Shown here piece after piece: positions 50,486 through 58,015 of a stretch of 64,000 nucleotides of DNA (the stretch's first letter is position 1; each line of letters begins with the position of its first letter). This stretch comes from Actinomadura harenae (GTDB taxonomy: Bacteria > Actinomycetota > Actinomycetes > Streptosporangiales > Streptosporangiaceae). The translations under genes were made by a program, and so were the position numbers. The notes below the pieces were generated by a model. It worked only from the letters and a program-made list of their open reading frames with translations, was not told the origin of the DNA and made no database searches. The stretch is taken from positions 1-64,000 of the forward strand of contig NZ_RFFG01000034.1 in the NCBI RefSeq assembly GCF_003696215.1, written 5' to 3'.

Positions 50486-51094
50486 ATGGAAACGACCTCC
50501 GCGCCCCGGGGACGCAATCGGCGCGGCCAGGGCGCGCGGCTGAAAGAGGACATCGTCGCGGCCACCCTGCGCCTGCTGGACGAGCTGGGCGACGACCAGG
50601 CGCTGTCCCTGCGCGCGGTGGCCCGCGAGCTCGGCATCGCGGCGACCTCGGTCTACATCCACTTCGCCGACCGTGACGCGCTTGTCCTCGCGACCCTCGA
50701 ACGCGCCCACCACGACCTCACGCGGTCCGTCAACGAGGCCGAGGAAGCGCAGGCCGACCCCGTCGGCAAGCTCCGCGCGCGCGTCCTCCTGCTCGGCCGA
50801 TGGGTCCAGGACCATCCCGGCCTCTACAAGGTGATGCACGAGAGCACGCTCAACCAGCGCGAATCCATGGCGTTCAAACAGGAGCTGGCCGACCGCGCCA
50901 CCGCCGCCGTCCAACGCTGCATGGACGCCGGCCTGGCCCCGCGGGACGACGCGTCGGCGGTCTCCCTGGACCTGAGAACCGCCGTCCACGGCGCGATCTC
51001 GATGCGCGTCAACCAGCCCGACTACCCCTGGCTCCCCTTCGAGGCCCAGGTCGACCGCTTCCTCACCAAGCTCGTCGGCGTCACCCTGCCCTGA
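50486..51094 (+). CDS. TetR family regulator
   Basis: A 202-residue repressor. After a basic leader (RGRNRRGQGARLK) the helix-turn-helix contains IVAATLRLLDELGDDQALSL and RELGIAATSVYIHFADRDAL (residues 22-68). The C-terminal domain resembles the WHG/TetR_C type in actinomycetes. Divergent from the CMD-like gene, its probable target. It is convergent with the aminotransferase gene, only 10 bases apart. Confidence 0.9.
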   Translation: METTSAPRGRNRRGQGARLKEDIVAATLRLLDELGDDQALSLRAVARELGIAATSVYIHFADRDALVLATLERAHHDLTRSVNEAEEAQADPVGKLRARVLLLGRWVQDHPGLYKVMHESTLNQRESMAFKQELADRATAAVQRCMDAGLAPRDDASAVSLDLRTAVHGAISMRVNQPDYPWLPFEAQVDRFLTKLVGVTLP

Positions 51095-51104
51095 CCGCCA
51101 CCGC

Positions 51105-52379
51105 TCAGACGGCCCTCCCCGCAAGGCAGCGCGAGCGGAGGTCGGCCACCGCCGCCTCGACGCGGGTCAGGGACCTGCGAATGTGCGGCAGGTTCACCGG
51201 GTCGGCGCTGTTCAGTGACGACAGCTGCTCATCGGGGGTCTGGCCGTAGAGCATGCTCGTCGACGCCTTGAAGCGCAGGGCATCGACCTCGTCACCGAGT
51301 TGGTGGCCCGCCATGACCGCGATGTCGTACTCGTCGAAGAGGAACCTCTGGAGCGACCGTGAGTCGGTGACGCCCAGCGCGGCGAGCGGCGTCCGCATCG
51401 GCTCGAAGTCGGGATAGACGTAGAACGCTCCGGTGGGCGGACGGCACAGCGCTCCCGCGCCGACCATGACGGAGTGCATCGCGCGGGCGACGGCGCCGTG
51501 CAGCCGGGCGCTCGCCTCCAGCCGCTGCCTGACATCGGGCGGCCCGCCGAACACGTACCCCGCCACCTCCTGCATCGGACGTGCCAGCGTCGACCACAGC
51601 TCGCTCGCCACGCCGAGCACACCGGCCCGGATCCGCTCGCCGCGCCGTCCGGCCGGGAACCGTGCCATGCCGATGCGCCAGCCGCCGAGCGCGAGGCTCT
51701 TGGAGAGGCCGGTGGTGACGACCGTCCGGTGCGGGACGATCTCGGCGGGGCTGAGCAGCTCGGTTCCGGGGTCGTGGATGATGTCGCGGTAGATCTCGTC
51801 GGAGACGACGATGAGGTCTTCCTCCTCGGCGATCGCGCATACCGCTCGCACCGCTTCCGGCGGAGCCACGGTGCCGGTCGGAGTGTCGGGCAATGTGAGA
51901 ACCATCAGGCGCGGATCCAGACCGCGGGCACGCGCGCTCCGGATGGCGTCCCGTAGAACGTCCGGATCAGGAACGCCCCCGTGCCCGCGGGCGATGGGAA
52001 CCCTGATCGGAGTCTTGCCGGAGAACCGCACCTGCGGCGCGTAGCTGTTCCAGCAGGGCTGCGGCAGGATGCAGTCGCCGGGGACGGCGTGCTGGACGGC
52101 CATGAGGAGCGGTTTGCTGCCGGGTGCGACGATGACCCGTTCGGGGTCGGTGGGCAGGCGGCGGCGTCCGAAGTATCCGGCGGCCGCGTCGCGGACGGCC
52201 TGCGTTCCGGCGACCGGTCCGTAGGTGGTCTGGTAGGCCGCGGCCGACAGCAGCTCGGCGAGCGACTCCATGAGTGGCAGCCGGGACTCCCCGAACGCCA
52301 GGTTCAGGATGTCGGCGCCGGCGGCGTTCAGCCGGTCCACGACCTGGTTCAGCTCCAGATTGGGAGACATGCTCCACAT
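51105..52379 (-). CDS. PLP-dependent aminotransferase, class I/II
   Basis: A 424-residue fold-type I aminotransferase. Seen: NLAFGESRLPLMESLAELL near residue 26, TYGPVAGTQAVRDAAAGYF near residue 52, the PLP-contact region LTLPDTPTGTVAPPEAV near residue 155 (Thr replaces Asn of the usual NPTG), VVSDEIYRD near residue 191, and the Schiff-base Lys in TTGLSKSLALGGWRIG near residue 229. The N-to-T change in the NPTG motif is notable because that Asn contacts the PLP ring. ATG 52379 or ATG 52370 may start. No operon partner; amino donor and acceptor unknown. Confidence 0.88.
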   Translation of the reverse strand: MWSMSPNLELNQVVDRLNAAGADILNLAFGESRLPLMESLAELLSAAAYQTTYGPVAGTQAVRDAAAGYFGRRRLPTDPERVIVAPGSKPLLMAVQHAVPGDCILPQPCWNSYAPQVRFSGKTPIRVPIARGHGGVPDPDVLRDAIRSARARGLDPRLMVLTLPDTPTGTVAPPEAVRAVCAIAEEEDLIVVSDEIYRDIIHDPGTELLSPAEIVPHRTVVTTGLSKSLALGGWRIGMARFPAGRRGERIRAGVLGVASELWSTLARPMQEVAGYVFGGPPDVRQRLEASARLHGAVARAMHSVMVGAGALCRPPTGAFYVYPDFEPMRTPLAALGVTDSRSLQRFLFDEYDIAVMAGHQLGDEVDALRFKASTSMLYGQTPDEQLSSLNSADPVNLPHIRRSLTRVEAAVADLRSRCLAGRAV

Positions 52380-52471
52380 GTCCCAATCAATGACCCAAAG
52401 TGGCTAGATCGTAACCTATTGTCACCCTATAGCCGCGCCATGTCCGCAGGCGTCCTCCGGCCGACCGCCGT

Positions 52472-52798
52472 CTATTCGGTGGTGCTCGGTGCCGGTGGGG
52501 TGGCGGAGGCGAGGATGGTCTGGAGGACGCCGGGGAAGCGGGCGTCCAGGTCGTCGCGGCGGAGCGTCATGTAGCGGGCCTTGCCCTCGGCGCGGGTCCA
52601 GGTGAGGCCCGCCTCGCGCAGGACGCGCCAGTGGTTGGAGAGCGTGGAGCGCGGGACGTCCAGGTGGTCCGGGCTGCAGGACACCTCGCCGTCGGTGGTC
52701 ATCCAGCGGACCAGTTCCAGGCGGACGGGGTCGGCGAGCGCGTGCAGCACCGTGACCAGGTCCAGGTCCGCCGTCTTGGGCTGGGCCAGCGAACGCAT
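52472..52798 (-). CDS. ArsR family regulator
   Basis: A 108-residue winged-helix repressor: LHALADPVRLELVRWMTTDG near residue 18 and the recognition helix RSTLSNHWRVLREAGLTWTR near residue 50, then EGKARYMTLRRDDLDARFPG. No metal-binding CxC of the ArsR type is present; Cys41 (VSCSPD) is isolated. AGGAG precedes the ATG. Divergent from a VOC-family gene, with a 9-bp inverted repeat between, so it probably controls that gene. Confidence 0.9.
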   Translation of the reverse strand: MRSLAQPKTADLDLVTVLHALADPVRLELVRWMTTDGEVSCSPDHLDVPRSTLSNHWRVLREAGLTWTRAEGKARYMTLRRDDLDARFPGVLQTILASATPPAPSTTE

Positions 52799-52851
52799 CC
52801 TGCTCTCCTGTCGCCTGTCGGGGTTGGCGCGTCCCGATCTTCCCAGTATAC

Positions 52852-52886
52852 GATCATTTCGTTGTTTCGGGATTGTTGAAATGATC
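52852..52886. promoter_or_regulatory. Inverted repeat between ArsR and VOC genes
   Basis: GATCATTTC (52852-52860) and GAAATGATC (52878-52886) are exact inverted arms 17 bases apart, covering the region just before the VOC start codon. Confidence 0.6.
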
Positions 52887-52898
52887 AGGAGCCCGCCG

Positions 52899-53276
52899 AT
52901 GGCCGTCGTCACCACCTTCGCCCGCGTGTACGTCAGCGACCTGGACGCCGCACTGCCCACCTTCGAGGCGCTCACCGCCGCCAAGCCGGGCCTCCGCTTC
53001 TCCTACAAGGACCTCGAGCTGGCGAGCATCGGGGGATACCTGCTGGTCGCGGGCACCCCGGAAGCGCTGGCACCGTATCGCGCCGTCCAGGCCACGACGG
53101 TCGTGGACGACCTCGACGACGTTTTCGCGATCGTCGAGCGCGAGGGCGGCGAGACCGTCGACGGCCCCAACGAGGTCCCCACCGGACGCAACCTGACGAT
53201 CCACCACCCGGGCGGCGCCGTCATCGAGTACGTCGAGTTCGACACCGCGAAGGTCCAGGCCCAGGCGGCCGGCTGA
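52899..53276 (+). CDS. VOC (glyoxalase/dioxygenase-like) superfamily protein
   Basis: A 125-residue beta-alpha-beta-beta-beta protein with two VOC modules: VTTFARVYVSDLDAALPTFE at the start and TTVVDDLDDVFAIVEREGG near residue 67, ending in HHPGGAVIEYVEF. Metal residues are not convincing. AGGAG precedes ATG 52899; an ATG at 52881 is also in frame. It stops directly against the stop of the HD-domain gene with no gap. Its C-terminal string VEFDTAKVQAQAA has a near copy as an orphan fragment at 57963. Confidence 0.82.
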   Translation: MAVVTTFARVYVSDLDAALPTFEALTAAKPGLRFSYKDLELASIGGYLLVAGTPEALAPYRAVQATTVVDDLDDVFAIVEREGGETVDGPNEVPTGRNLTIHHPGGAVIEYVEFDTAKVQAQAAG

Positions 53277-53915
53277 TCACTCGGGCCAGGGGTTGTCCAG
53301 GATGGTCCGGACGAAGTCCTCGCGCTGGTAGCCGGGCATGAAGTGCGCGAGGACGTCCGCGTTCACGTTGCCGAACGTGGTCTCCGGACGGCGGACGTTG
53401 CCCTCGGTGAACGCCGCGAGGATCCGGTTCTTGAAGTCGGGACGCGGGTGCGCGGCGGTGACGGCCTCACGCTCGGCGTCGGTGAGTTCGCCGTACCGGA
53501 CGCCGAGGACGTCGGTCTCGACGCCCGCCGTCACGAGGGCGACCTCAGGCGCCATGAACTCGGGCACGCCGGGGGTGGTGTGGAGGGCGATGCCGGTCCA
53601 CACCGCGGACGCGCGGCCGGGCTCGACGCCGCGGGAGGTGAGGAAGTCGCGGGCGGCGTTCGCGCCGTCCACCTCGAAGCGCAGCACCGAGTCGTGGAAG
53701 GCGTCGGTGAGGCCGAGGTCGTGGAACATCGCCCCCGCGTACAGCAGTTCGAGGTCGACGCCGAGCCCGCGGCGCCGTCCCATGAGCGCCCCGAAGAGGA
53801 AGACGCGGCGTGAGTGGTCGTAGAGCAGGTCGGTCTCCCGCTCGCGGATGTACTCGGTGATGTCGCGCACGAGCGCGGTGTCGGGGATCGTGATCCCGGC
53901 GATGGTCTCGTCCAT
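53277..53915 (-). CDS. HD-domain phosphohydrolase-like protein
   Basis: A 212-residue protein with an HD domain: YDHSRRVFLFGALMG near residue 32, the signature FHDLGLTDAFHD near residue 68, and an Asp/His pattern around IALHTTPGVPEF near residue 110, giving the metal ligands. Similar proteins include cyanamide-hydratase-like (Ddi2-type) enzymes, so a hydratase rather than a phosphohydrolase is possible. AGGAGG precedes ATG 53915. Divergent from a GlxA-type regulator with an inverted repeat between them. Confidence 0.85.
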   Translation of the reverse strand: MDETIAGITIPDTALVRDITEYIRERETDLLYDHSRRVFLFGALMGRRRGLGVDLELLYAGAMFHDLGLTDAFHDSVLRFEVDGANAARDFLTSRGVEPGRASAVWTGIALHTTPGVPEFMAPEVALVTAGVETDVLGVRYGELTDAEREAVTAAHPRPDFKNRILAAFTEGNVRRPETTFGNVNADVLAHFMPGYQREDFVRTILDNPWPE

Positions 53916-53979
53916 GGTCGCCTCCTGCCCTCCGGATGAGTCCGTTCCAGAGTCTCGCCGGAGGGGGCACGGCGGACAG

Positions 53980-54014
53980 TGTCCGGATTGACAACGACCC
54001 CACAAATTCGGACA
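53980..54014. promoter_or_regulatory. Inverted repeat between HD and GlxA-type genes
   Basis: TGTCCGGATT (53980-53989) and AATTCGGACA (54005-54014) match at 9 of 10 positions as inverted arms, ending 10 bases before the regulator ATG. Confidence 0.5.
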
Positions 54015-54024
54015 TCATCAGGGC

Positions 54025-54978
54025 ATGGGCGTTCATCGCGTGGTGTTCCTCGTGTTCGCGGGCGTCAAGCACCTCGACGTCGCCGGGCCCGCCGAGGTGT
54101 TCGCGGAGGCCGCGCGGCTGGGCGCGGGCTACGAACTCGGCTACGCCTCTCCGACCGGCGCCCCGGTCGGCACGTCCATCGGAACGAGGATGGAGGTCGG
54201 CGGCGCCGCCGGGGAGGTCGCGCACGCCGACACGGTGATCGTCCCCGGAGGCGACGCCCTGCCGACCACCCCCGTGGACGTCGAGGTGCGCACAGCGACA
54301 TCGCACCTGGTGGGCGTCGCTGGCCGGGTCGCCTCGGTGTGCACCGGAGCGTTCCTGCTCGCCTCCGCCGGTGCTCTGGACGGCAGGCGCGTCACGACGC
54401 ACTGGGCGCACGCCGCGCTGCTCGCTCGGATCTGCCCCACGGCCGAGGTGGTCCCGGACGCGCTGTTCGTGCATGACGGCGCGTTCCACACCTCGGCCGG
54501 AGTGTCGTCGGGGATCGACCTGGCGCTCTCGCTCGTCGAAGCCGACCAAGGCCCCGACCTGGCCCGGGAGGTCGCCCGGCAACTCGTCGTCTACATGCGG
54601 CGTCCCGGCGGACAGTCGCAGTACTCGACGATGCTGGACGTGCCGCAAGGCACCCAGGCCGGCGTGAAACGTGTGGTGGAAGCGGTCTCGGCGAATCCGG
54701 AGGCCCCCAACGGGATGGACGACCTCGCCGCGATCGCGGGCGTGAGCCCACGCCATCTCGCTCGCCTCTTCCAGGCCGAGATCGGCATGTCCCCGGTCAA
54801 GTTCGTGGAGCACGTCCGCGTGGAGACCGCGAAGACGCTTCTCCTGAGGGGCGAGTCCGTCGCCGCCACCGCCCGGCGCGTCGGCTTCCAGAACCCGGAG
54901 ACGATGCGCCGCGTGTTCGTGGCCCGCCTCGACATGCCCCCGAGCACCTACAGGCACCGATTCACCACGACGACCTAG
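54025..54978 (+). CDS. GlxA-type AraC regulator with DJ-1/PfpI sensor domain
   Basis: A 317-residue transcription factor. Residues 3-170 form a DJ-1/PfpI domain with VCTGAFLLASAGALDGRRVTTHWAH cut here to its core CTGAFLLASAG near residue 107, where the nucleophile-elbow Cys is conserved. The C-terminal AraC domain (about 215-312) has two helix-turn-helix motifs, LAAIAGVSPRHLARLFQAE and TARRVGFQNPETMRRVF. Divergent from the HD-domain gene, its likely target. Its TAG stop codon lies within the CTAG flanking the IS element, so the insertion left the protein intact. Confidence 0.9.
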   Translation: MGVHRVVFLVFAGVKHLDVAGPAEVFAEAARLGAGYELGYASPTGAPVGTSIGTRMEVGGAAGEVAHADTVIVPGGDALPTTPVDVEVRTATSHLVGVAGRVASVCTGAFLLASAGALDGRRVTTHWAHAALLARICPTAEVVPDALFVHDGAFHTSAGVSSGIDLALSLVEADQGPDLAREVARQLVVYMRRPGGQSQYSTMLDVPQGTQAGVKRVVEAVSANPEAPNGMDDLAAIAGVSPRHLARLFQAEIGMSPVKFVEHVRVETAKTLLLRGESVAATARRVGFQNPETMRRVFVARLDMPPSTYRHRFTTTT

Positions 54979-54984
54979 GGCCTG

Positions 54985-55022
54985 TTTCAGAAGTGGATCA
55001 CGCGAGTGATCCACTTCTGAAA
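54985..55022. repeat. 17-bp perfect hairpin at the left end of the IS
   Basis: TTTCAGAAGTGGATCAC, loop GCGA, and an exact inverted copy. It overlaps the left terminal repeat, so the end is present twice in opposite orientations; the right end lacks this. Confidence 0.85.
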
Positions 55023-55032
55023 TGATCTTTAG

Positions 55033-55907
55033 GTGGGTCGTGGTGATTTGACCGCCGCGCAGTGGGCGGTCCTGGAGCCGTTGCTGCCAGTCGGTAAGAA
55101 GCCGGGCAGGCCGCCGAAGTGGACGAAACGGCAGCTCATCGATGGGATCCGGTGGCGGACGCGCACAGGCGCGCCGTGGCGGGACGTGCCCGTCCGGTAT
55201 GGCGAGTGGGAAACGGTATACGGGCTGTTCCGGCGTTGGCAGCGGAACGGCACCTGGGCGCGGATCTTGAAGGAACTGCAGGCCAGAGCAGACGCCAAGG
55301 GTCTGATCACCTGGGACGTGAGCGTGGACTCCACGATCACCCGCGCGCACCAGCACGCCGCCGGTGCGCGAAAAAGGGGGATCTGCAGGTAGAGCCGCCC
55401 GGCGGCGTCGATGTCGAGCCCGCCGACCACGGGCTGGGCCGCTCTCGGGGAGGGCTGACCACCAAGCTGCATCTGGCCGTCGAGCAGGGCCAGAAGCTGT
55501 GATCGCTGATCATCACCGCCGGTCAACGTGGGGATTCTCCCCAGTTCCAGCCCGTGTTGGAGCGGATCGGCGTGCCCCGGCTCGGACCTGGACGCCCTCG
55601 CAAGCGCCCCGATAAGGTCCGCGCCGATAAGGCGTACGGCTCCCGCGCTAACCGCACCTATCTGCGCAGGCGTGGCATCACCTGCACGATCCCGGAGAAG
55701 GCTGATCAGATCCGCCACCGCAAGAACCGGGGCAGCCGAGGTGGTCGGCCACCCACGTTCTGCAAGATCGACTACCGTGAGCGTCACGCCGTGGAATGCG
55801 GCATCAACCGGCTCAAACGCCACCGGGCCGTCGCGACCAGGTACGACAAGCTTGCCGTCCGATACGAGGCCACCGTGACTATCGCCGCCATCAACGAGTG
55901 GCTGTGA
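55033..55907 (+). pseudogene. IS5-family transposase, frameshifted and with internal stop
   Basis: The first frame (55033-55392) has LTAAQWAVLEPLLPVGKKPG, WRTRTGAPWRDVPVRYG and WDVSVDSTITRAHQH, the IS5/IS427-type N-terminal half with the first catalytic Asp (DST). The other half continues in the -1 frame after the run GAAAAAGGGGG at 55370-55380, a likely slippery site of the kind used for programmed frameshifting in this family. That frame meets a TGA at 55500-55502 (after GQKL), then goes on to VRADKAYGSRANRTYL and ends with ERHAVECGINRLKRHRAV and VTIAAINEWL, which hold the later DDE residues. The frameshift may be natural; the TGA is not expected, so the copy is probably inactive. Confidence 0.85.
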
Positions 55908-55908
55908 C

Positions 55909-56268
55909 CTACCCCAGAAGGCTGGGCTGGTCGATCGCCCACAACCACGTGCCGTCGGGCTGGCGGCGAGCCACCTCGACGGTGACACCGCCGTCGGCCA
56001 AGCGCACCGACGTGAGCGCCAGGTCGCCGTTCTGCAGTGTGGGCTGCTGCTGTCCAGGGGCGAAGGTGGGCTTGTCAGCGACCAGGTGCTCATACGCCTG
56101 GCGGATCTCCGCACGGCCTGTGGCGACCTGGCCGTTCGGCAACGCCAGTACCGCGCCCGGCTCATACAGCGCCACCAACCCTTCGACGTCGCCCGCGTTG
56201 AGCCGCTCCACGATAAACCGGCTGAGATCCTCCGGTCGGGCAGCACGCGTCCGGACATCACTGCTCAT
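55909..56268 (-). CDS. SnoaL/NTF2-like passenger protein of the IS
   Basis: A 119-residue protein: FIVERLNAGDVEGLVALYEP near residue 18, then AVLALPNGQVATGRAEIRQAY, and a C-terminal GTWLWAIDQPSLL. This is the DUF4440/SnoaL_3 pattern common in small actinomycete proteins. GGGAG lies 9 bases before the ATG. It faces the transposase, one base beyond its stop, and lies wholly inside the terminal repeats. Passenger genes of this type on short IS elements are uncommon. Function is unknown; related folds bind small molecules or act as isomerases. Confidence 0.82.
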   Translation of the reverse strand: MSSDVRTRAARPEDLSRFIVERLNAGDVEGLVALYEPGAVLALPNGQVATGRAEIRQAYEHLVADKPTFAPGQQQPTLQNGDLALTSVRLADGGVTVEVARRQPDGTWLWAIDQPSLLG

Positions 56269-56425
56269 TGTCTGTAACTCCCGTCGGGTCGGGCCGGTTG
56301 TCCCCGGCAGCAAGCGATCATGCCAGGCGGGTACGACAAACCAGCGCGACCCAGAACCAAGGCACTGATCGACTTCTGAAACAGGCCCTAGGTTCGGACG
56401 GCTGTCGCCATGATCGAGAGTGGCG

Positions 56426-57418
56426 TCAGGCTCGGCGGGCCGAGGCGGTGAGCCGGTCGGCGAGGGCGAGGACGAGATCCCGGAGCTCGTCCGGCCGCTC
56501 GATGACGAACGGCAGGTCGAGCGAGGCGAGCACGGAGGGCAGCCAGTCGAGCCGTTCCACTCGCAGTTCGACGTGGAGCCACCGCTCGGCCTGAGGATCC
56601 GTGTTCTCCGTGGACGCGGGGTCCTCCTCCACGGTCGCGACACTGGCGGGAAGCCTGGAGCGGATCTGTTCGACCGTCCCGTGGATCCGCAGGGTCACCT
56701 CGTGCCGGTACTCGGCCTTGGCGAGCCCTGTCAGGAGGCGCTCCGCCGGATCGGGCCCGGCGGGCGGCTCGAACGAGCCCGGCAGGGGCCTCGCGTCCGC
56801 GATGCGGTCGAGGCGGAAGGTCCGGTCCTGGCCGATCCCGGGTTCGGCGCCCGTGACGTACCAGCGGCCCGCATGGCTGACGATCCCGTACGGGTGCAGG
56901 GTGCGTTCGCTGCGCCGGCCGTCCCGGGCGGTGTACCTGATCGAGATCGGACGGCGGTGGCGTACCGCGTCCGCGACGGCGAGCAGCACCCCGGTCTCCG
57001 GGGTGGACGGCTCGCCGGACGGAGCGGTGAAGGCGAGGGATTCCAGGACGGCGTCGAGCCGGCGGGCCAAGCGCTCGGGCAGGACCCGGCGGATCTTGGC
57101 CGCGGCCGTCTCGCCCGCCGTGCCGGTCGCCGCAGGCACCCCCGCCCTGCGTCCGGCGACGAGTCCGAGCAGCACGGCGAGCGCCTCGTCGTCGTTGAGC
57201 ATGAGCGGAGGCAGGCGGTATCCGGGGGCGAGCCGGTATCCGCCGTAGCGGCCGCGGACCGCCTCGACGGGGATGTCCAGCTCGACCAGATGGTCCACGT
57301 AGCGCCGCACGGTGCGTCCGTCGACGCCGAGCCGGTCGGCGAGTTCGGCCACCGTCCTGATGCCGCCCGACTGCAGGAGCTCCAGGAGGGTCAGCACGCG
57401 GCTGGTGGGTCGGGCCAT
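56426..57418 (-). CDS. WYL/YafY-type transcription regulator
   Basis: A 330-residue regulator. The N-terminal HTH_11 reads LELLQSGGIRTVAELADRLG, then GRTVRRYVDHLVELDIPVEA and RGRYGGYRLAPGYRLPPLML (residues 8-70). The central WYL domain has the ISIRYTARDGRRSERTLHPYG strand near residue 165 and WYVTGAEP, DRTFRLDRIADA; a WCX C-terminal domain follows (about residues 240-330). WYL domains sense ligands such as nucleic acids or small molecules. Divergent from a VOC gene. The gene begins 150 bases beyond the IS right end on the same side, unaffected by it. Confidence 0.9.
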   Translation of the reverse strand: MARPTSRVLTLLELLQSGGIRTVAELADRLGVDGRTVRRYVDHLVELDIPVEAVRGRYGGYRLAPGYRLPPLMLNDDEALAVLLGLVAGRRAGVPAATGTAGETAAAKIRRVLPERLARRLDAVLESLAFTAPSGEPSTPETGVLLAVADAVRHRRPISIRYTARDGRRSERTLHPYGIVSHAGRWYVTGAEPGIGQDRTFRLDRIADARPLPGSFEPPAGPDPAERLLTGLAKAEYRHEVTLRIHGTVEQIRSRLPASVATVEEDPASTENTDPQAERWLHVELRVERLDWLPSVLASLDLPFVIERPDELRDLVLALADRLTASARRA

Positions 57419-57511
57419 GGTGTCGAGCCTAGCTTCGATACCGGACCGATTCTGTCCACTATTTGCCCTAACGTCCGGGGTGCACCGACTCAACGACCTG
57501 AGGAGAACACC

Positions 57512-57910
57512 ATGGACTTCGTCTCGATCCGGATCATCACCGACGACGTCGCGCGTCTCGTCGCCTTCTACGAGCGGGCCACCGGAGTGCGGGCGGACTG
57601 GGCCACCGAGGACTTCGCCGAACTGCGGACGGCCCACGGGACCCTCGCGATCGGCGCCACCCGCACCGTGGCGCTGTTCGCGACCGGTTCCGCCCGTCCC
57701 GCCGACAACCGCACCGTGATCATCGAGTTCCTCGTCGACGACGTGGACGCCGCCTACCGGAACCTGGCCGACGCCGTCCCCGACTTCGTGACCGAGCCGA
57801 CCACGATGCCCTGGGGCAACCGGTCCCTCCTGTTCCGCGACCCCGACGGCAACCTCGTCAACTTCTTCACCCCCGTCACCCCGGCCGCCATCGCGAAGTT
57901 CACCTACTGA
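57512..57910 (+). CDS. VOC (glyoxalase/bleomycin-resistance-like) protein
   Basis: A 132-residue protein with the VOC layout: VSIRIITDDVARLVAFYERA at the start, RTVIIEFLVDDVDAAYRNLA near residue 70 and LLFRDPDGNLVNFFTPV near residue 110, with the conserved Glu/Phe-rich final strand. GAGGAG precedes the ATG. It is divergent from the WYL regulator, a pairing repeated in many actinomycetes where the regulator controls the small VOC protein. Substrate unknown. Confidence 0.88.
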   Translation: MDFVSIRIITDDVARLVAFYERATGVRADWATEDFAELRTAHGTLAIGATRTVALFATGSARPADNRTVIIEFLVDDVDAAYRNLADAVPDFVTEPTTMPWGNRSLLFRDPDGNLVNFFTPVTPAAIAKFTY

Positions 57911-57962
57911 CGCCGCCCCGCCCAGCGAGCGCATCGGGATGTAGCGCGTGGGGAGCGTTCGT

Positions 57963-58004
57963 GTTGAGTTCGACACCGCCAAGGTCGAGGCACAGGCGGC
58001 CTGA
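57963..58004 (+). pseudogene. Orphan tail copy of a VOC gene
   Basis: The frame reads VEFDTAKVEAQAA and then a stop, nearly identical to the C-terminus of the VOC protein encoded at 52899-53276 (VEFDTAKVQAQAA). At DNA level 39 bases match with about five differences. No upstream part of the gene is present here, so this is a remnant of a duplication or replacement. Confidence 0.7.
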
Positions 58005-58015
58005 AAGTACGGCCG

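Larger units (their letters stand above)
54979..56387. mobile_element. IS5-like insertion element with a passenger gene
   Basis: Terminal inverted repeats of 22 bases (54979-55000 and 56366-56387) agree at all but one position (core CCTGTTTCAGAAGT) and are flanked by CTAG on both sides (54975-54978, 56388-56391), the probable target duplication. The transposase occupies 55033-55907; the rest holds a SnoaL-like gene on the opposite strand, inside the repeats. No inverted repeat lies directly after the transposase, so the passenger belongs to the element. Insertion is exactly at the glxA-type stop codon. Length is 1,409 bp. Confidence 0.82.
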
